Positions 32,029 to 41,637 of a stretch of DNA of 51,973 nt are shown here, one piece after another. Positions within the stretch are counted from its first letter, which is position 1. Every line of letters begins with the position of its first letter. This DNA is from a virus, in IMG/VR virus record IMGVR_UViG_3300024256_000012, positions 1 through 51,973 of that record; one strand, written 5' to 3'. A program made the translations under genes and the position numbers. Under the pieces are notes generated by a model. It did not search any database and had not been told where the DNA came from. It worked only from the letters and a program-made list of their open reading frames with translations.

Positions 32029-32961
32029 CTATTCAAATGGGCCTTCTTGATCATCGGCTGGCCCAAAGTTCTCATCACGGCCTTCATCGAAGTTGGTTTG
32101 CCATTTGGCACTCGCCAGCATCTTGTAAAGTCCCATGACCTTCTCTCGAATGTCATCTTCAATCGAGCCACTAGGCTGAACCTTAAACACGTGGAAAGTT
32201 CCTTTGTCATTCTTCTCCTTCTGGGTAGTAAGTTCATAAATGTTCTCGAACAAATTACCACTCCCAAAAGTAGCCATAGACGTGAGCTGCTTTCCTGCCT
32301 TGTAACCAGTTTTAAGAAAGCTGATAGCAACCATCTCGTTTCCTTCGGCTCCATCAGGCAATTCATAATACTCTCCATCATCTCCAATAACACCGATAAT
32401 AAGCGATGGGAAAGTCAGGATTGCTGAGCATTCTGGTGGGGTTGATTCTTCACCCCATTGCGAGTATTGACAACGAGCGCAACTGCCGTGATACTTCGCA
32501 CCCTGATCAGGTTGCTTGAAGTTCGAGCTAGCGCATCTCACTCCAGTCTCTCCAGAGTCTCTTTCAGGCCAGAAAATTCTGCGCTTGTTTAGGACCAGAG
32601 GAATGAAGAGAACTCCTTGCCCATAATCGAATTTGGTAACACTGTTAACAATCTCTCCAGCAATAGCAATTCCCTCATCGACTTCTGGTGATAAGGGCTG
32701 CATCAGTTTCGCATATGGAATGATAAGGTCATCTTGATCAACCTCTTCAAGTCCAAGCTTCCCTCCGCCACCTAGAGGCATCTGGGCAACTGCGGCTGGG
32801 CTAGTAGGTGCCAAAGCTGTTTCATTAGCTTCTTGGGGCTGTTCCGCAACTTCTTCGGCTATAACTTCCACAACCTCTTCTTCGACTGGAGCTGGTGGGG
32901 TTGCCTTCGGCTTTGCGACCTTTTTGATTGCTGTTTTCTTTTGAGCGACTTTCTTTGCCAT
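32029..32961 (-). CDS. Putative ssDNA-binding protein with acidic tail (310 aa)
   Basis: Start taken at MAKKVAQKK (32961), with GAAAGGAAC upstream; a TTG six codons earlier is less likely. The first ~75 residues are a Lys/Ala/Pro then Glu/Val-rich tail similar in style to the H1-like protein. The body (about 75-290) looks beta-rich with a Cys cluster (CARCQYSQW ... ECSAILTFPSLI) that may bind zinc. The protein ends in an acidic tip, DDQEGPFE, resembling the C-terminal tail by which SSB proteins recruit partners. It is last before the terminator preceding the primase-helicase. The function is inferred from architecture. Confidence 0.55.
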   Translation of the reverse strand: MAKKVAQKKTAIKKVAKPKATPPAPVEEEVVEVIAEEVAEQPQEANETALAPTSPAAVAQMPLGGGGKLGLEEVDQDDLIIPYAKLMQPLSPEVDEGIAIAGEIVNSVTKFDYGQGVLFIPLVLNKRRIFWPERDSGETGVRCASSNFKQPDQGAKYHGSCARCQYSQWGEESTPPECSAILTFPSLIIGVIGDDGEYYELPDGAEGNEMVAISFLKTGYKAGKQLTSMATFGSGNLFENIYELTTQKEKNDKGTFHVFKVQPSGSIEDDIREKVMGLYKMLASAKWQTNFDEGRDENFGPADDQEGPFE

Positions 32962-33001
32962 GTTTTGTTCCTTTCTCAATTAAGAGTTTGGCTGTTGAAT
33001 A

Positions 33002-33448
33002 TTAAGATCGCAGCTTTGCGAGTCTTTCAGATTTGTATTTTGAGTCTATCCTTTGAGCAAGATCAGTGTATGGATTCATCGACATTCCTGCGGGCAACTT
33101 CCCTGTCCTGAGGAAAAATTCCTTCACGGCAGGAGTACCAAAACGATGCTGGAGAAATTCTGGGGAGTCGCTTTTGAATACGAAGTCAAAAAACTTATCC
33201 CAGTCATCAACCTTCCACCCTTCCTTCTCAGTCATTGTTAAGCTACCAAAATCAGTACCAACTTTTTGAAGCTCGTTATTCTCCATAAGAGTTTTAATTT
33301 TGGCTATCAAAGCACCTTGCTTGGCGTTGATCTTTTTCTTTTGCTCTTCGAGAAGTTCTATGTCAACTCGATTGTTGAAAAACTCCTCTGCCAATTTACC
33401 AATAGTGGCAACGGCTGTTTCTTCGGCTTTTGTTAACTCTTCAGTCAT
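33002..33448 (-). CDS. Coiled-coil early protein (148 aa)
   Basis: Start taken at MTEELTKAEE (33448), with AAAAGGAGAAC upstream. Residues about 10-65 form a long Glu/Lys helix, probably a coiled coil, followed by a short beta/helix domain (WKVDDWDKFFDFVFKSD). The layout is reminiscent of Gam-like or Gp157-like host-nuclease modulators, but similarity is not strong enough to assign. Neighbours are DNA-transaction proteins. Confidence 0.55.
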   Translation of the reverse strand: MTEELTKAEETAVATIGKLAEEFFNNRVDIELLEEQKKKINAKQGALIAKIKTLMENNELQKVGTDFGSLTMTEKEGWKVDDWDKFFDFVFKSDSPEFLQHRFGTPAVKEFFLRTGKLPAGMSMNPYTDLAQRIDSKYKSERLAKLRS

Positions 33449-33464
33449 GCTCTGTTCTCCTTTT

Positions 33465-33773
33465 TCATTTAACATTTCCTTCACGATATTTGCTTTGGTG
33501 ATAATCCCATATCAGCAAATTAACGCAACCAAGCTTCTTCATAATTATCGCTGTACAATAACTCGCTATGACGCTATTGCCCGCAATCAAAAGATAGTCG
33601 GTTGGCTTCATATTCTCCACGGCCATCTCGATGTCTCGCTTCAAGCCATCATCCCTGAAGATATTTGTTTTGCCTTCGGTGATATAAACAATCTCTCCAT
33701 CACCCTCCAAAAACCTAACAGAATCAGATAACTCAACTCTGTTAAAGTTTGTTACAAAGATGCTCCTATTCAT
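33465..33773 (-). CDS. Hypothetical protein (102 aa)
   Basis: A 102-residue alpha/beta protein. EIVYITEGKTNIF, then a helix, then KPTDYLLIAGNSVIAS, a strand-turn-helix reminiscent of a nucleotide-binding fold but without a diagnostic motif. Overlaps the next gene upstream by eight bases. Conserved-looking small early protein of unknown role. Confidence 0.55.
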   Translation of the reverse strand: MNRSIFVTNFNRVELSDSVRFLEGDGEIVYITEGKTNIFRDDGLKRDIEMAVENMKPTDYLLIAGNSVIASYCTAIIMKKLGCVNLLIWDYHQSKYREGNVK

Positions 33774-33996
33774 TTGCCTTCACCTCATATAACTCTATGG
33801 CATCTTTAATAACTGTTAAAACTTTCGGGTCAGAAAATATAATGCGCAGAACTTGCTTCAATAATCTGCCTTTGGTTTTATCAATAACATTCATAAAGAG
33901 CTTTGAGCCATTCTTTTCATAAGTGGTAACAAGCTCCACCTTGTACCATTTATTTTGGGCTGATATAACTCTAGCTGGCCTCACCTTACTTGACAT
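33766..33996 (-). CDS. Hypothetical protein (76 aa)
   Basis: A 76-residue protein, basic N-terminus with beta strands (WYKVELVTTYEKNG) and a helical C-terminus. Overlaps the SNF2-type helicase gene by 11 bases. Might act with the helicase; nothing specific is recognised. Confidence 0.5.
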   Translation of the reverse strand: MSSKVRPARVISAQNKWYKVELVTTYEKNGSKLFMNVIDKTKGRLLKQVLRIIFSDPKVLTVIKDAIELYEVKANE

Positions 33997-35692
33997 TGCT
34001 GTACTCCTCTTTAAAACTCGTCATCAGAGCGTTGATGCCTTTCTTGCCTTCGATAACACCAGCGATAATTTCATCAATAGTTTTCTTTGCTACTAAGATA
34101 TATTCATTCATGGGATTCTTTTGCCCTGATCTGTTAAACCTTTCGACACTCTGAGCATAATCCTCAAAACTGTAATTCATACTGTATCTGTAACTATAAC
34201 TAGCCACAGAGAGATTTAAACCCATCCCAGCAGACTTGGGGTGAGCTATGAACGCTTGAGCATCTCCTTCGATGAATTCACTCAGCGCAATCTCTCTGTT
34301 CGGCTTAGACACTCCACCATAAAACTGCACACACTTGACTCCAGCCTTCTCCAGAGCTTCGGTTATTATGCGAATATCTTCATGGTATACTGCCCACACT
34401 ATAAACTTTGCATTTGGCGGCAAATCCTTTATAGACTCGATGAGGAGTTTTAATTTTGGATTTGGTGTAAAATAAGTTTTGTTTGTACCTTCTGTATTCT
34501 GAATAAAGCCAGATGTGATTTGAGATAGCCGAAGGAGTTTTGTCAATACAATCGAAGCGTCATAAGCTTCTTCATCAATAAGGGTTACCATGTCGGCAGC
34601 CATCTCGTTGTAAGCTCGTTTCTGTTCCTTTGTTAGTTCTAACTCTAGCCACTGGGAAGCAAATGGTGGAAGGTCTTGGGTGTCCTTCTTCTTCCAGCTA
34701 ACAGAATAGACCGACTTGATTTGCTCTAGCCTATTTGCCGTTGCTGGCTTTGGGTTCCACTCGTATTCATTCCAATGGGACTTCTGAAAATATAACTCTC
34801 GAAAGGCATAGAAGGATTCACCCAGCATTCTAGGGTCAAGGAACTTCCACTGAGGGAAAAGCTCCAGCCAAGTGTTAGGAGTCGGGGTGCCAGTAAGGAT
34901 AGATTTGAACTCAGCTACTGTACTGAGTTTTAACATAGCTTTGGTTTGCTTGCTAGTTGGGTTTTTAATCCTTGAGGATTCATCAGCGATTATAAAGTCT
35001 GGATTCAGTTTTAATAACTGAGGCAAGAGTCGCCATGTTTTCTCATAGTTGATTATATAAATTCCATCCATGTCGGCCTGTAAAACTTTCCTAGCATAAT
35101 CGACTGACCGACCTAAAACATTTATGGTAAGTGGGTTGCCCTCTCCTAAGAATAGCCGAATGTCATTTGCCCAGACACGTTCCATAATTGATAATGGGCA
35201 AACAATTAAAACTCTTTTAACATCAGCATTCCAAATCCTATCCCATATCAATCCTATTTGTACTGCAGTTTTACCAGACCCAGGTTCACTAAAGTCTGCA
35301 GAGAGATTTGTTTGGCTCCAAAATGTAAAACTCTGGAGCTGGTGAGTCCAGAAGGGAAGTGCTAACAGATCACGATAATCCTCATCAGGATTGAGCAGAG
35401 CTTCATCCCGAAGTTTTAACAAATCGACATAGCCCTGTCGAAGCTCATCAAGTCCTTCTTTGGTCCCAGCCTCAATCTCCACCTCAGGGAAGACAGCCAC
35501 CACTTCATTAAACACGAGTTTTAATAATGGGAATGTCCAGTGTTTAGTTTTCTTGCTAAAATAGCTGCCTGTAATCGAGACAGCCCTTGTTCGATCTTCA
35601 TAAGGACACCATAGGCAGAGCTTGCCACCCTCTGCCCATAGTGTTGGTTTTGTTAACTTGTTATAATGTCTTAGCAACGATCTTGGCCTCAT
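33986..35692 (-). CDS. SNF2/SWI2-type helicase-like ATPase
   Basis: A 568-residue (from MRPRSLLRHY at 35692) superfamily 2 ATPase. SEPGSGKT is Walker A (about residues 134-141), IADESSRIKN the DEAD-like box (about 233-242), LTGTPTPN motif III (about 265-272), and QSVERFNRSGQ motif VI (about 514-524), all in SNF2 order. Such phage proteins translocate on double-stranded DNA and may remodel protein-DNA complexes, assist recombination or replication initiation. In-frame ATGs at 35707 and 35773 are alternatives; all overlap the gene upstream. Family secure, start uncertain. Confidence 0.88.
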   Translation of the reverse strand: MRPRSLLRHYNKLTKPTLWAEGGKLCLWCPYEDRTRAVSITGSYFSKKTKHWTFPLLKLVFNEVVAVFPEVEIEAGTKEGLDELRQGYVDLLKLRDEALLNPDEDYRDLLALPFWTHQLQSFTFWSQTNLSADFSEPGSGKTAVQIGLIWDRIWNADVKRVLIVCPLSIMERVWANDIRLFLGEGNPLTINVLGRSVDYARKVLQADMDGIYIINYEKTWRLLPQLLKLNPDFIIADESSRIKNPTSKQTKAMLKLSTVAEFKSILTGTPTPNTWLELFPQWKFLDPRMLGESFYAFRELYFQKSHWNEYEWNPKPATANRLEQIKSVYSVSWKKKDTQDLPPFASQWLELELTKEQKRAYNEMAADMVTLIDEEAYDASIVLTKLLRLSQITSGFIQNTEGTNKTYFTPNPKLKLLIESIKDLPPNAKFIVWAVYHEDIRIITEALEKAGVKCVQFYGGVSKPNREIALSEFIEGDAQAFIAHPKSAGMGLNLSVASYSYRYSMNYSFEDYAQSVERFNRSGQKNPMNEYILVAKKTIDEIIAGVIEGKKGINALMTSFKEEYSNVK

Positions 35693-36065
35693 CAGAGATG
35701 TACTCATCGACACTCTTGCCAAACTTGATAAGCCAGTTAATTGTATCAGGCCTAGTATGAGCAAAGGCTTCAATCAATCTAATCATGTGGTCATCGAAGT
35801 AATCTTTGAGGTCAATATTCTTCGTGCCTTCTTCGGTCTCTGTTTCCTCTTCCTCTTCATCAGTAGGAAACCATACACCCCATCCAAGGGAAATTGCTTC
35901 AGCATCTACTTTATCAAAGTCGCTCCAGTCGCTTGAAGCGAAGTCTTGTAGAAACTTTTCAGCGTAGTCAATAAGGTAGTCCAAACCCTCCTTGCTAATC
36001 TTGACATCAGCATCGGTGAATAAAGCTTTTAATTGGCGTTGATTGATAATGCGATTTTGTGGCAT
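35661..36065 (-). CDS. Small acidic protein with histone-fold-like N-terminus (134 aa)
   Basis: A 134-residue protein opening the early operon just after a terminator. Residues about 10-60 (ALFTDADVKISKEGLDYLID, helix, then a loop and KVDAEAISLG) follow the helix-loop-helix-loop pattern of a histone fold, including a possible paired-strand loop. The centre is an acidic run (about residues 69-80). The C-terminal helix-rich part has HTRPDTINWLIKFG. The histone-fold idea is by-eye only, and an ordinary helical early regulator is equally possible. AAAGGAAC precedes the start. Confidence 0.45.
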   Translation of the reverse strand: MPQNRIINQRQLKALFTDADVKISKEGLDYLIDYAEKFLQDFASSDWSDFDKVDAEAISLGWGVWFPTDEEEEETETEEGTKNIDLKDYFDDHMIRLIEAFAHTRPDTINWLIKFGKSVDEYISDEAKIVAKTL

Positions 36066-36094
36066 GTTCCTTTTTCCTTTTTCGTTTGTGATGA

Positions 36095-36123
36095 TAAAAA
36101 AGCCCCAGCAATATGCTGAAGCT
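36095..36123 (-). terminator. Intrinsic terminator ending the structural operon
   Basis: On the minus strand a 10-bp stem, AGCTTCAGCA with TGCTGGGGCT (two G-U), and a three-base loop, followed by TTTTTTA. It lies downstream of the tail-tip gene (stop 36259) and 30 bases before the early gene at 36065. A 14-codon frame with a good ribosome site (AAAGGAG, ATG near 36168) ends just before the stem. Confidence 0.85.
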
Positions 36124-36258
36124 TAAAACTCAATCATCGTATTTGATAAACTTGTAACCCAACCCATGGCCCAACTCCTTTGTCTTTTATAAAGCTCTAT
36201 ATTTTAATCTGTGGAGTTGTTAGAATTAAAACTATTTTTCTTCACCTCAGTTTTATTT

Positions 36259-38991
36259 TTAATCAACTTCGATAGCATCAATGGTAATTTCAGATCGTTT
36301 AAAATCATAACTCAAATTAATGACTGCCCACTTCTTCGAGTTCATAACTGACTCTGTATACATGCCTTCGATTATAGGATGACGAATATTGATGACATCC
36401 CACTTCTGTAAATGTATAGCGTTGAAGAAAGTTTTGAACTTTGCACGCCAGTGTTTCTTATGAAGTCTATCGAGTAAATGATCAAGGTGAATAGTAGCAG
36501 TTGTTAAATCTCTCGTGTATGGATTCTTGTATGTCTTTGCTATAACTTCAGAGTGGATTGTAACATCTGAATCATTAACATCTTTCTGGAGTCCGAAAGC
36601 TCCATTGTCAACATACTCGACAGTAACATCTGTGACCAGAGTTTCCTTCTGCCCGACCATGCTAAATGAGTTTTGTATGATTGGATTCTCTAGATAACTC
36701 AAATCCCACAATGGATAATCTGAGGTGTCAGTTCCAGCAGCAGTATCAGTATCTGTCTGAAAGCCTATAAAGCGACCAACTTGGCGGCTTGTAGTTGACC
36801 AATCTAAAGAGGTGCCAGCAACAACAGTAACAGTAAACTTTCCTGTGGTGGAAGAGTAGGTGCAAGTTGACCCACCGATTATAACTGATAGGTTGGTTTG
36901 GATCATACTCGCTAGGGCTGATGCTGTATATGTTCCAGCTGTCAAAGTTGTTGATATGGAGCCTGGGCCTGGATGTGTAAAATATAGTTTATCATTCACG
37001 CTAGCTTCAATAACAAAAACTGTATTGGGATTGTAGTCAAATATATCTCTATTGCTGGGCTTGGTATCTCCAGAAGCAGAGAAGCCAACAGGCCCACCAA
37101 ACACCAGCATCCTAGTCAGCCCAGTAGCATCAATATCTGTTAGAGATTTAACAGTTGTTAAGAGTTTTGTCATTGGAGTGAACCATGGCTCTGGACTCCC
37201 ATGAATAGCTAGCGACAATATGGACGTTGATAAATCATTTGAGGCAATATTAAAACTATCCCTCAAGAGGTCAGTATCATCCGAAGGACCAACGCCAGCT
37301 TCGTTGCCCATCCCTAGCTCATCCCTGAATAAACTCTCGACAACGCCAGCAGCATTCTCGATAAGGGTGCCAGAGCCGTTGGAATCAATATGGGCTTCAG
37401 AGTATCCATCCACGACATCTCTATCATCTATCCATGTGTCATATTCTCTTCCTTTGATAGATGAATATAATGGCATATATTCATAGCTAGAAAATACACC
37501 TTTCTTCCATACTTCATAAATGGTCGCAACAGTTTCAGTAGCACCTGCTGATATGTCTCGATAGTGCGCAATAGTTATGCTTTGTTGCATGGCAGCATCA
37601 CCGCCAGCACCGACATTAGCAATGAAGATAGTTTTAATTCCAGCATTAGCATGAGCATTAAGTTCATTGCCATCTACAAGCAGGTGAAGTTGCCCAGCAG
37701 CTAGGCCAGCACCCCTTGTTAAACTAAACTTAATATACAACCCAACAGTGCCGATAGTTCTGTCATTTGTGTAGGTCGCATCGAAGTCTAAATCAACTCT
37801 AGCTTGAACAAGGGCTGACCAACCTGCACCGATAGTACTCACAGCAGGAGTAGCAGCGTCAGAGTCAACAGCATAAGTATCGTTTGTCCAAGTCGCAGCA
37901 CCGACATCTGCGTTGTTAGAAGTAGTCCCATCACCAAGTAAAATATCTCTGTAAGATCGGTTACTGTTAGCTTGATAACTAAACGTAGCACCATCAGTAT
38001 TATTATTTGTCATAGCTACTGGCGTGGATGTATTCTCGACAAATCTTCCAAGCGTTGAATCCCACGCCCAAACTAAGTCTGTAGTATTCAGAGTTGTTAA
38101 AACTTCGTGACCTGCCATCATCCACTTTTCCTGATTGGCTGAGTTCACCCCAAGCAGAATCATAGGCACCATATTATTATCTTTGTCACAAGTCATTGCG
38201 TCAGTCGTGCCAGTCGCAGCTCCATATAAGTTTCGGTGGTCGCCATAAATGATCGGCTTAATTTGTCCCAGAGCTTCGTCAGGAAGAGTAGCACCATCAG
38301 CCCCATCACTTCCCTCAAGGAGAGTACCAATTTGTTTATCGAGAAGTTGATTGGAGTCGGTTACATTAAACTGCATTGACTTATAGTTTAATGAAGGAGT
38401 GTCTTTGACAAGTCCTGAATAGAGTTGTAAACGCTCTGACAAGTTAATTGTAAGACCATCGTCAAAGTATTCAAATATATTAACTTCCATAAGAGCCATG
38501 TCTGGGTAAGTCGCTAGAACATCTGAAAATAATTCATTGTTCATAACTCCAAAACCTAAGTCTTGAGTTGGTGAGAATCCACCCAGCTCTTTGGCATATT
38601 GTTTTACTTTCGGTGGAAGAGATAAAATGCCCTGATAAGGTCGGTCAATCTCCCAGACTTGTCCAGACCCATTAACAAAAGTCGCACTGGCGCAATTCAC
38701 CCTTGTAGGTGAAGCGATAGCAGTTATGGGATATACACCAGCATTTGCTCCGCCAGTTATAGTTAAAACATCACCGATTAAAACTTGAGTTGTATCCATA
38801 GTAGCAGACTCGAAGCGTGTTGGCTTCGCTACATCGGTGTCTCCATCAGCTTCAGCATCAATGCGAACATCGAAGGAACTATTGGCTGAGAAGTTTTGTC
38901 CAATGCCTGCTATCTCAATTCCCATCCGTGGAAAATATCCTTTGAGATTGCTTTGTTTTAAAATGTGGGCATCTATTGAGGGCAAAGACAT
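36259..38991 (-). CDS. Large tail-tip/baseplate hub-type protein (910 aa)
   Basis: A 910-residue protein following the tape measure and a small distal tail protein, the position of tail-tip or hub proteins in siphophages. It is Asp/Thr/Gly/Ser-rich and mostly beta. Residues about 657-752 form a module, with AGTYTASALASMIQTNL and STTGKFTVTV, that recurs in the connector protein at 46431-47375. The C-terminal part (DLTTATIHLDHLLDRLHKKHW onwards) is more helical. No peptidase or lysozyme motif is seen. Ends before the operon terminator. Confidence 0.7.
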   Translation of the reverse strand: MSLPSIDAHILKQSNLKGYFPRMGIEIAGIGQNFSANSSFDVRIDAEADGDTDVAKPTRFESATMDTTQVLIGDVLTITGGANAGVYPITAIASPTRVNCASATFVNGSGQVWEIDRPYQGILSLPPKVKQYAKELGGFSPTQDLGFGVMNNELFSDVLATYPDMALMEVNIFEYFDDGLTINLSERLQLYSGLVKDTPSLNYKSMQFNVTDSNQLLDKQIGTLLEGSDGADGATLPDEALGQIKPIIYGDHRNLYGAATGTTDAMTCDKDNNMVPMILLGVNSANQEKWMMAGHEVLTTLNTTDLVWAWDSTLGRFVENTSTPVAMTNNNTDGATFSYQANSNRSYRDILLGDGTTSNNADVGAATWTNDTYAVDSDAATPAVSTIGAGWSALVQARVDLDFDATYTNDRTIGTVGLYIKFSLTRGAGLAAGQLHLLVDGNELNAHANAGIKTIFIANVGAGGDAAMQQSITIAHYRDISAGATETVATIYEVWKKGVFSSYEYMPLYSSIKGREYDTWIDDRDVVDGYSEAHIDSNGSGTLIENAAGVVESLFRDELGMGNEAGVGPSDDTDLLRDSFNIASNDLSTSILSLAIHGSPEPWFTPMTKLLTTVKSLTDIDATGLTRMLVFGGPVGFSASGDTKPSNRDIFDYNPNTVFVIEASVNDKLYFTHPGPGSISTTLTAGTYTASALASMIQTNLSVIIGGSTCTYSSTTGKFTVTVVAGTSLDWSTTSRQVGRFIGFQTDTDTAAGTDTSDYPLWDLSYLENPIIQNSFSMVGQKETLVTDVTVEYVDNGAFGLQKDVNDSDVTIHSEVIAKTYKNPYTRDLTTATIHLDHLLDRLHKKHWRAKFKTFFNAIHLQKWDVINIRHPIIEGMYTESVMNSKKWAVINLSYDFKRSEITIDAIEVD

Positions 38992-39371
38992 TAGGTCAAT
39001 TCCTTTCGCAATACGAATTTAAGATTGTACAAAACTCCTTTTGATAAAGGAAAGTCCAGAACATCGGACCACAATCTGACAGATACAGCGACAGCATCCT
39101 CATCAGTAAAAGTGAATGCAAATTCTTTATAATTTACAGGAGTGTTAGCAAACCATGCAAGCAACTCATCTCGCTTCGCTGCAGTTATCCTATTCACCAC
39201 GATATTGTAAAACTGTTCGACATCTCCAAGCGTAGTAATTTTGACCTGACCACCGCCAGCTTTCCCGACTAGCTGTTGAGGCTTAATCGGTTCACTAGAG
39301 GGCAAGAAGCGACCTTTGGAAAAGGTATACACGTTTGAATTCTTATCTGTAAAAAATGGAAGTGCCATCAA
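38991..39371 (-). CDS. Small tail protein, possibly distal tail (126 aa)
   Basis: A 126-residue (125 from MALPFFTD at 39368) beta-rich protein immediately downstream of the tape measure, the place of Dit-like or minor tail proteins. VGKAGGGQVKITTLGD and YNLKFVLRKELT are strand-like segments. It shares one base with the hub gene start (39371 and 38991 are both boundary bases). Position is the main evidence. Confidence 0.6.
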   Translation of the reverse strand: MMALPFFTDKNSNVYTFSKGRFLPSSEPIKPQQLVGKAGGGQVKITTLGDVEQFYNIVVNRITAAKRDELLAWFANTPVNYKEFAFTFTDEDAVAVSVRLWSDVLDFPLSKGVLYNLKFVLRKELT

Positions 39372-39380
39372 TCATTCTCC

Positions 39381-41627
39381 TTATTGATTCCCAATCTGAA
39401 TATGTCCAGCCTGAACCAGCTCCATAAAACCTTCTGAAAACTCTTCTTTGTTTTCTACAATCATTCGATAAACTGATTCACCATCAGTAGCATAAATGTT
39501 AATTATCATTTGTCCGCCAGAAGCTCCACCCCCACCACTAGCGATTTGATTGAGTCTTAAAATCTCATCACCAAATTGATCACTAGCATCCTTTGTGCTG
39601 ACTATTTCACCAGGTGTTAACAACGCTGGAACAGTATCGCTTTCTGGCGCAACTCCTCCAAATGCATAAGGCTTAACACCGCCACCAAATTGATAAGGCT
39701 GGGCAGCTATCGTAGCAATCTGAGCAGCCCCAGTAGCCAAAGCGATAGCACCAGCAGCGATACCTAGAGGCACGAAAGGTTTTGTTTGTAAAGCCGATAT
39801 CACCATGAGAGCAGCTTCACCGATAGCAGCAGCGAGTCGAATGCCTTTTAATTCCTTGGCAGCTTTCTTCTCAGCAAGCAGGGCATCATCTTTCAAGTTT
39901 TGTATTTCAGCAGCTTTCTCCTCTTCGCTTTTTGTCGAATCTAAAACTGCAGCAATGTCGGCATCTAGCTCTTTTTTGATTTGAGCTTTGCGAAGATTCA
40001 GGAGAGAGTTATACAACCCACCAACCATCGCAACTACTCTTTGCGTGCCTGATATAATGTCTCTATTTTTCTTTGCCCATTGCTCGATCATATTATCAAC
40101 TTGCAACTCTTCCCACTCGAACATAGGTTCAAATGCATCAATATAACTCTGAGCGATTCTTTGATTGGATTCAGTGATAGCAGTTTCGATCTCACCCTGC
40201 TTTTCAATAACGGCAACTCCAGTCGCTTCGGCAGCTTCCTGCGAAGCTTCTCCAGCAGCAGCTTGCTCTTCTCGAAGTTTATCAACCGATGCTTTTGTAA
40301 AACCTAGCAAGGCTTGTAAAGCTACCTGCATAGATGTTTGCCTTTGCTCAATGTAAGCATCCCAATCTTTGTTCATAGTTTCGAGTTCAGATTTGCTAGC
40401 CCCTGATAAAAGTCTAAAGAAGAAACCACTGTCTTTGACCATCTCATTTATCATCTTTGAAAACTTGCCTCTGATCTGGCCTACCCAGCTATCAACTATG
40501 ATGCCGACAAGCCCCATAATGAGTTCCCAATTTGCAGCGAACTCCTGTGCGATATTGGCCCAACCAACCTCCCCTATGCCACCCAGCACTTCATTAGCCT
40601 TATCGACCAAAGGAGTTAGTTTTTCAATAAGAAAATCACCAAGCTCGATTAAACCAATCTGGACATTAGCTTTGAATTTGTCAATCTTTGTATTCCACTC
40701 TTTATTAAGTTTGTCAAAAGCTTTGGTTGAAGCTCCAGCCCTCTTGCCCATCTCTTCGATAGCATCAGCGAGTCGGTCTGTATTATTGGCCATTGTTAAA
40801 ACTGCTTTCAAACTTCTCACATTAGGAATAAACTGAGTCACTAGCTCTGGGTCCATCCCAGCAAATTGTTCCATAGTTGATACGAGATCAAGCGCACCAT
40901 CGTCAAATCTTTTAATCTCGATTCCATGAGCCTTCATCGCAGCCGCAGCATCGTCTGTAGGTTTTATGAAATCCTTTAACATAGCATTGATCGCAGTAGT
41001 CGCTTCAGCAGTATTAATACCATTGGCAGTCACGACAGCTAGAGCAGCACTAACATCCTCAAGAGCTATGTTAACAGACTTGGCCATCGGCAACATCATA
41101 CCCATCGAAGCAGACAATTCAGTCATCGTTGTTTTACCAAGCTTAACAGTAGTGAATAGAATGTCGGAAACGTCCGCAGCTTTATCAGCAGAGAAGCCAT
41201 AAGCATTCAAGGCAGTAGTGAGCAAATCAGCAGCACTCGCAGCCGTAGTAACACCACCCACCGCTAGCTTCGCAGCTTCGTTTAAAACCATAGCCGAAGA
41301 AGCAGCATCATTGAACCCAGCCGACACGATATCATAACGAGCTTTTGTCAAACTCTTTAGAGCTAGACCAGTCTGGGAATGAATGTTTTTTAATTCCTTC
41401 CCCATCCTCTTCATCGAGTCATCGGTGACATCATCCATCAAGGTTGATATTTCAGCGAGTCCTTTGGAGAAGTCTCCAGCGAGTTTTACACTGATGCCTC
41501 CAATAGCGATACCAGCGACAGCTCCCATCTTGAGAAACTTTTTGCCAACATCCGCTACACCTTTGCCAAATCCTCTTAACTTGCCTGAAGCTTTATCATT
41601 CAGGAACATATCGACTTTGAGTGGCAT
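39381..41627 (-). CDS. Tape measure protein
   Basis: A 748-residue protein that sets tail length and helps DNA entry. The N-terminal ~300 residues match the PhageMin_Tail family: repeated Lys/Gly/Ala start (GFGKGVADVGKKFLKMG), LAGDFSKGLAEISTLMDDVTD, KSLTKARYDIVSAGF, LTTALNAYGFSADKAADVS, and ALEDVSAALAVVTANGI. The centre is long helical, with a Glu/Ala/Lys coiled coil (about 560-620), and a hydrophobic, Ala-rich segment (about 620-665) may cross the membrane. It follows the frameshifted tail chaperone directly, the standard order. Secure. Confidence 0.93.
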   Translation of the reverse strand: MPLKVDMFLNDKASGKLRGFGKGVADVGKKFLKMGAVAGIAIGGISVKLAGDFSKGLAEISTLMDDVTDDSMKRMGKELKNIHSQTGLALKSLTKARYDIVSAGFNDAASSAMVLNEAAKLAVGGVTTAASAADLLTTALNAYGFSADKAADVSDILFTTVKLGKTTMTELSASMGMMLPMAKSVNIALEDVSAALAVVTANGINTAEATTAINAMLKDFIKPTDDAAAAMKAHGIEIKRFDDGALDLVSTMEQFAGMDPELVTQFIPNVRSLKAVLTMANNTDRLADAIEEMGKRAGASTKAFDKLNKEWNTKIDKFKANVQIGLIELGDFLIEKLTPLVDKANEVLGGIGEVGWANIAQEFAANWELIMGLVGIIVDSWVGQIRGKFSKMINEMVKDSGFFFRLLSGASKSELETMNKDWDAYIEQRQTSMQVALQALLGFTKASVDKLREEQAAAGEASQEAAEATGVAVIEKQGEIETAITESNQRIAQSYIDAFEPMFEWEELQVDNMIEQWAKKNRDIISGTQRVVAMVGGLYNSLLNLRKAQIKKELDADIAAVLDSTKSEEEKAAEIQNLKDDALLAEKKAAKELKGIRLAAAIGEAALMVISALQTKPFVPLGIAAGAIALATGAAQIATIAAQPYQFGGGVKPYAFGGVAPESDTVPALLTPGEIVSTKDASDQFGDEILRLNQIASGGGGASGGQMIINIYATDGESVYRMIVENKEEFSEGFMELVQAGHIQIGNQ

Positions 41628-41637
41628 GATCTTATCC

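Noticed and set aside
32019-32393. 124-codon minus-strand frame near the ssDNA-binding-like gene
   Set aside because: Out-of-frame shadow within that gene's coding sequence.
40369-40836. 155-codon plus-strand frame
   Set aside because: Antisense to the tape measure; no ribosome site and shadow-type composition.
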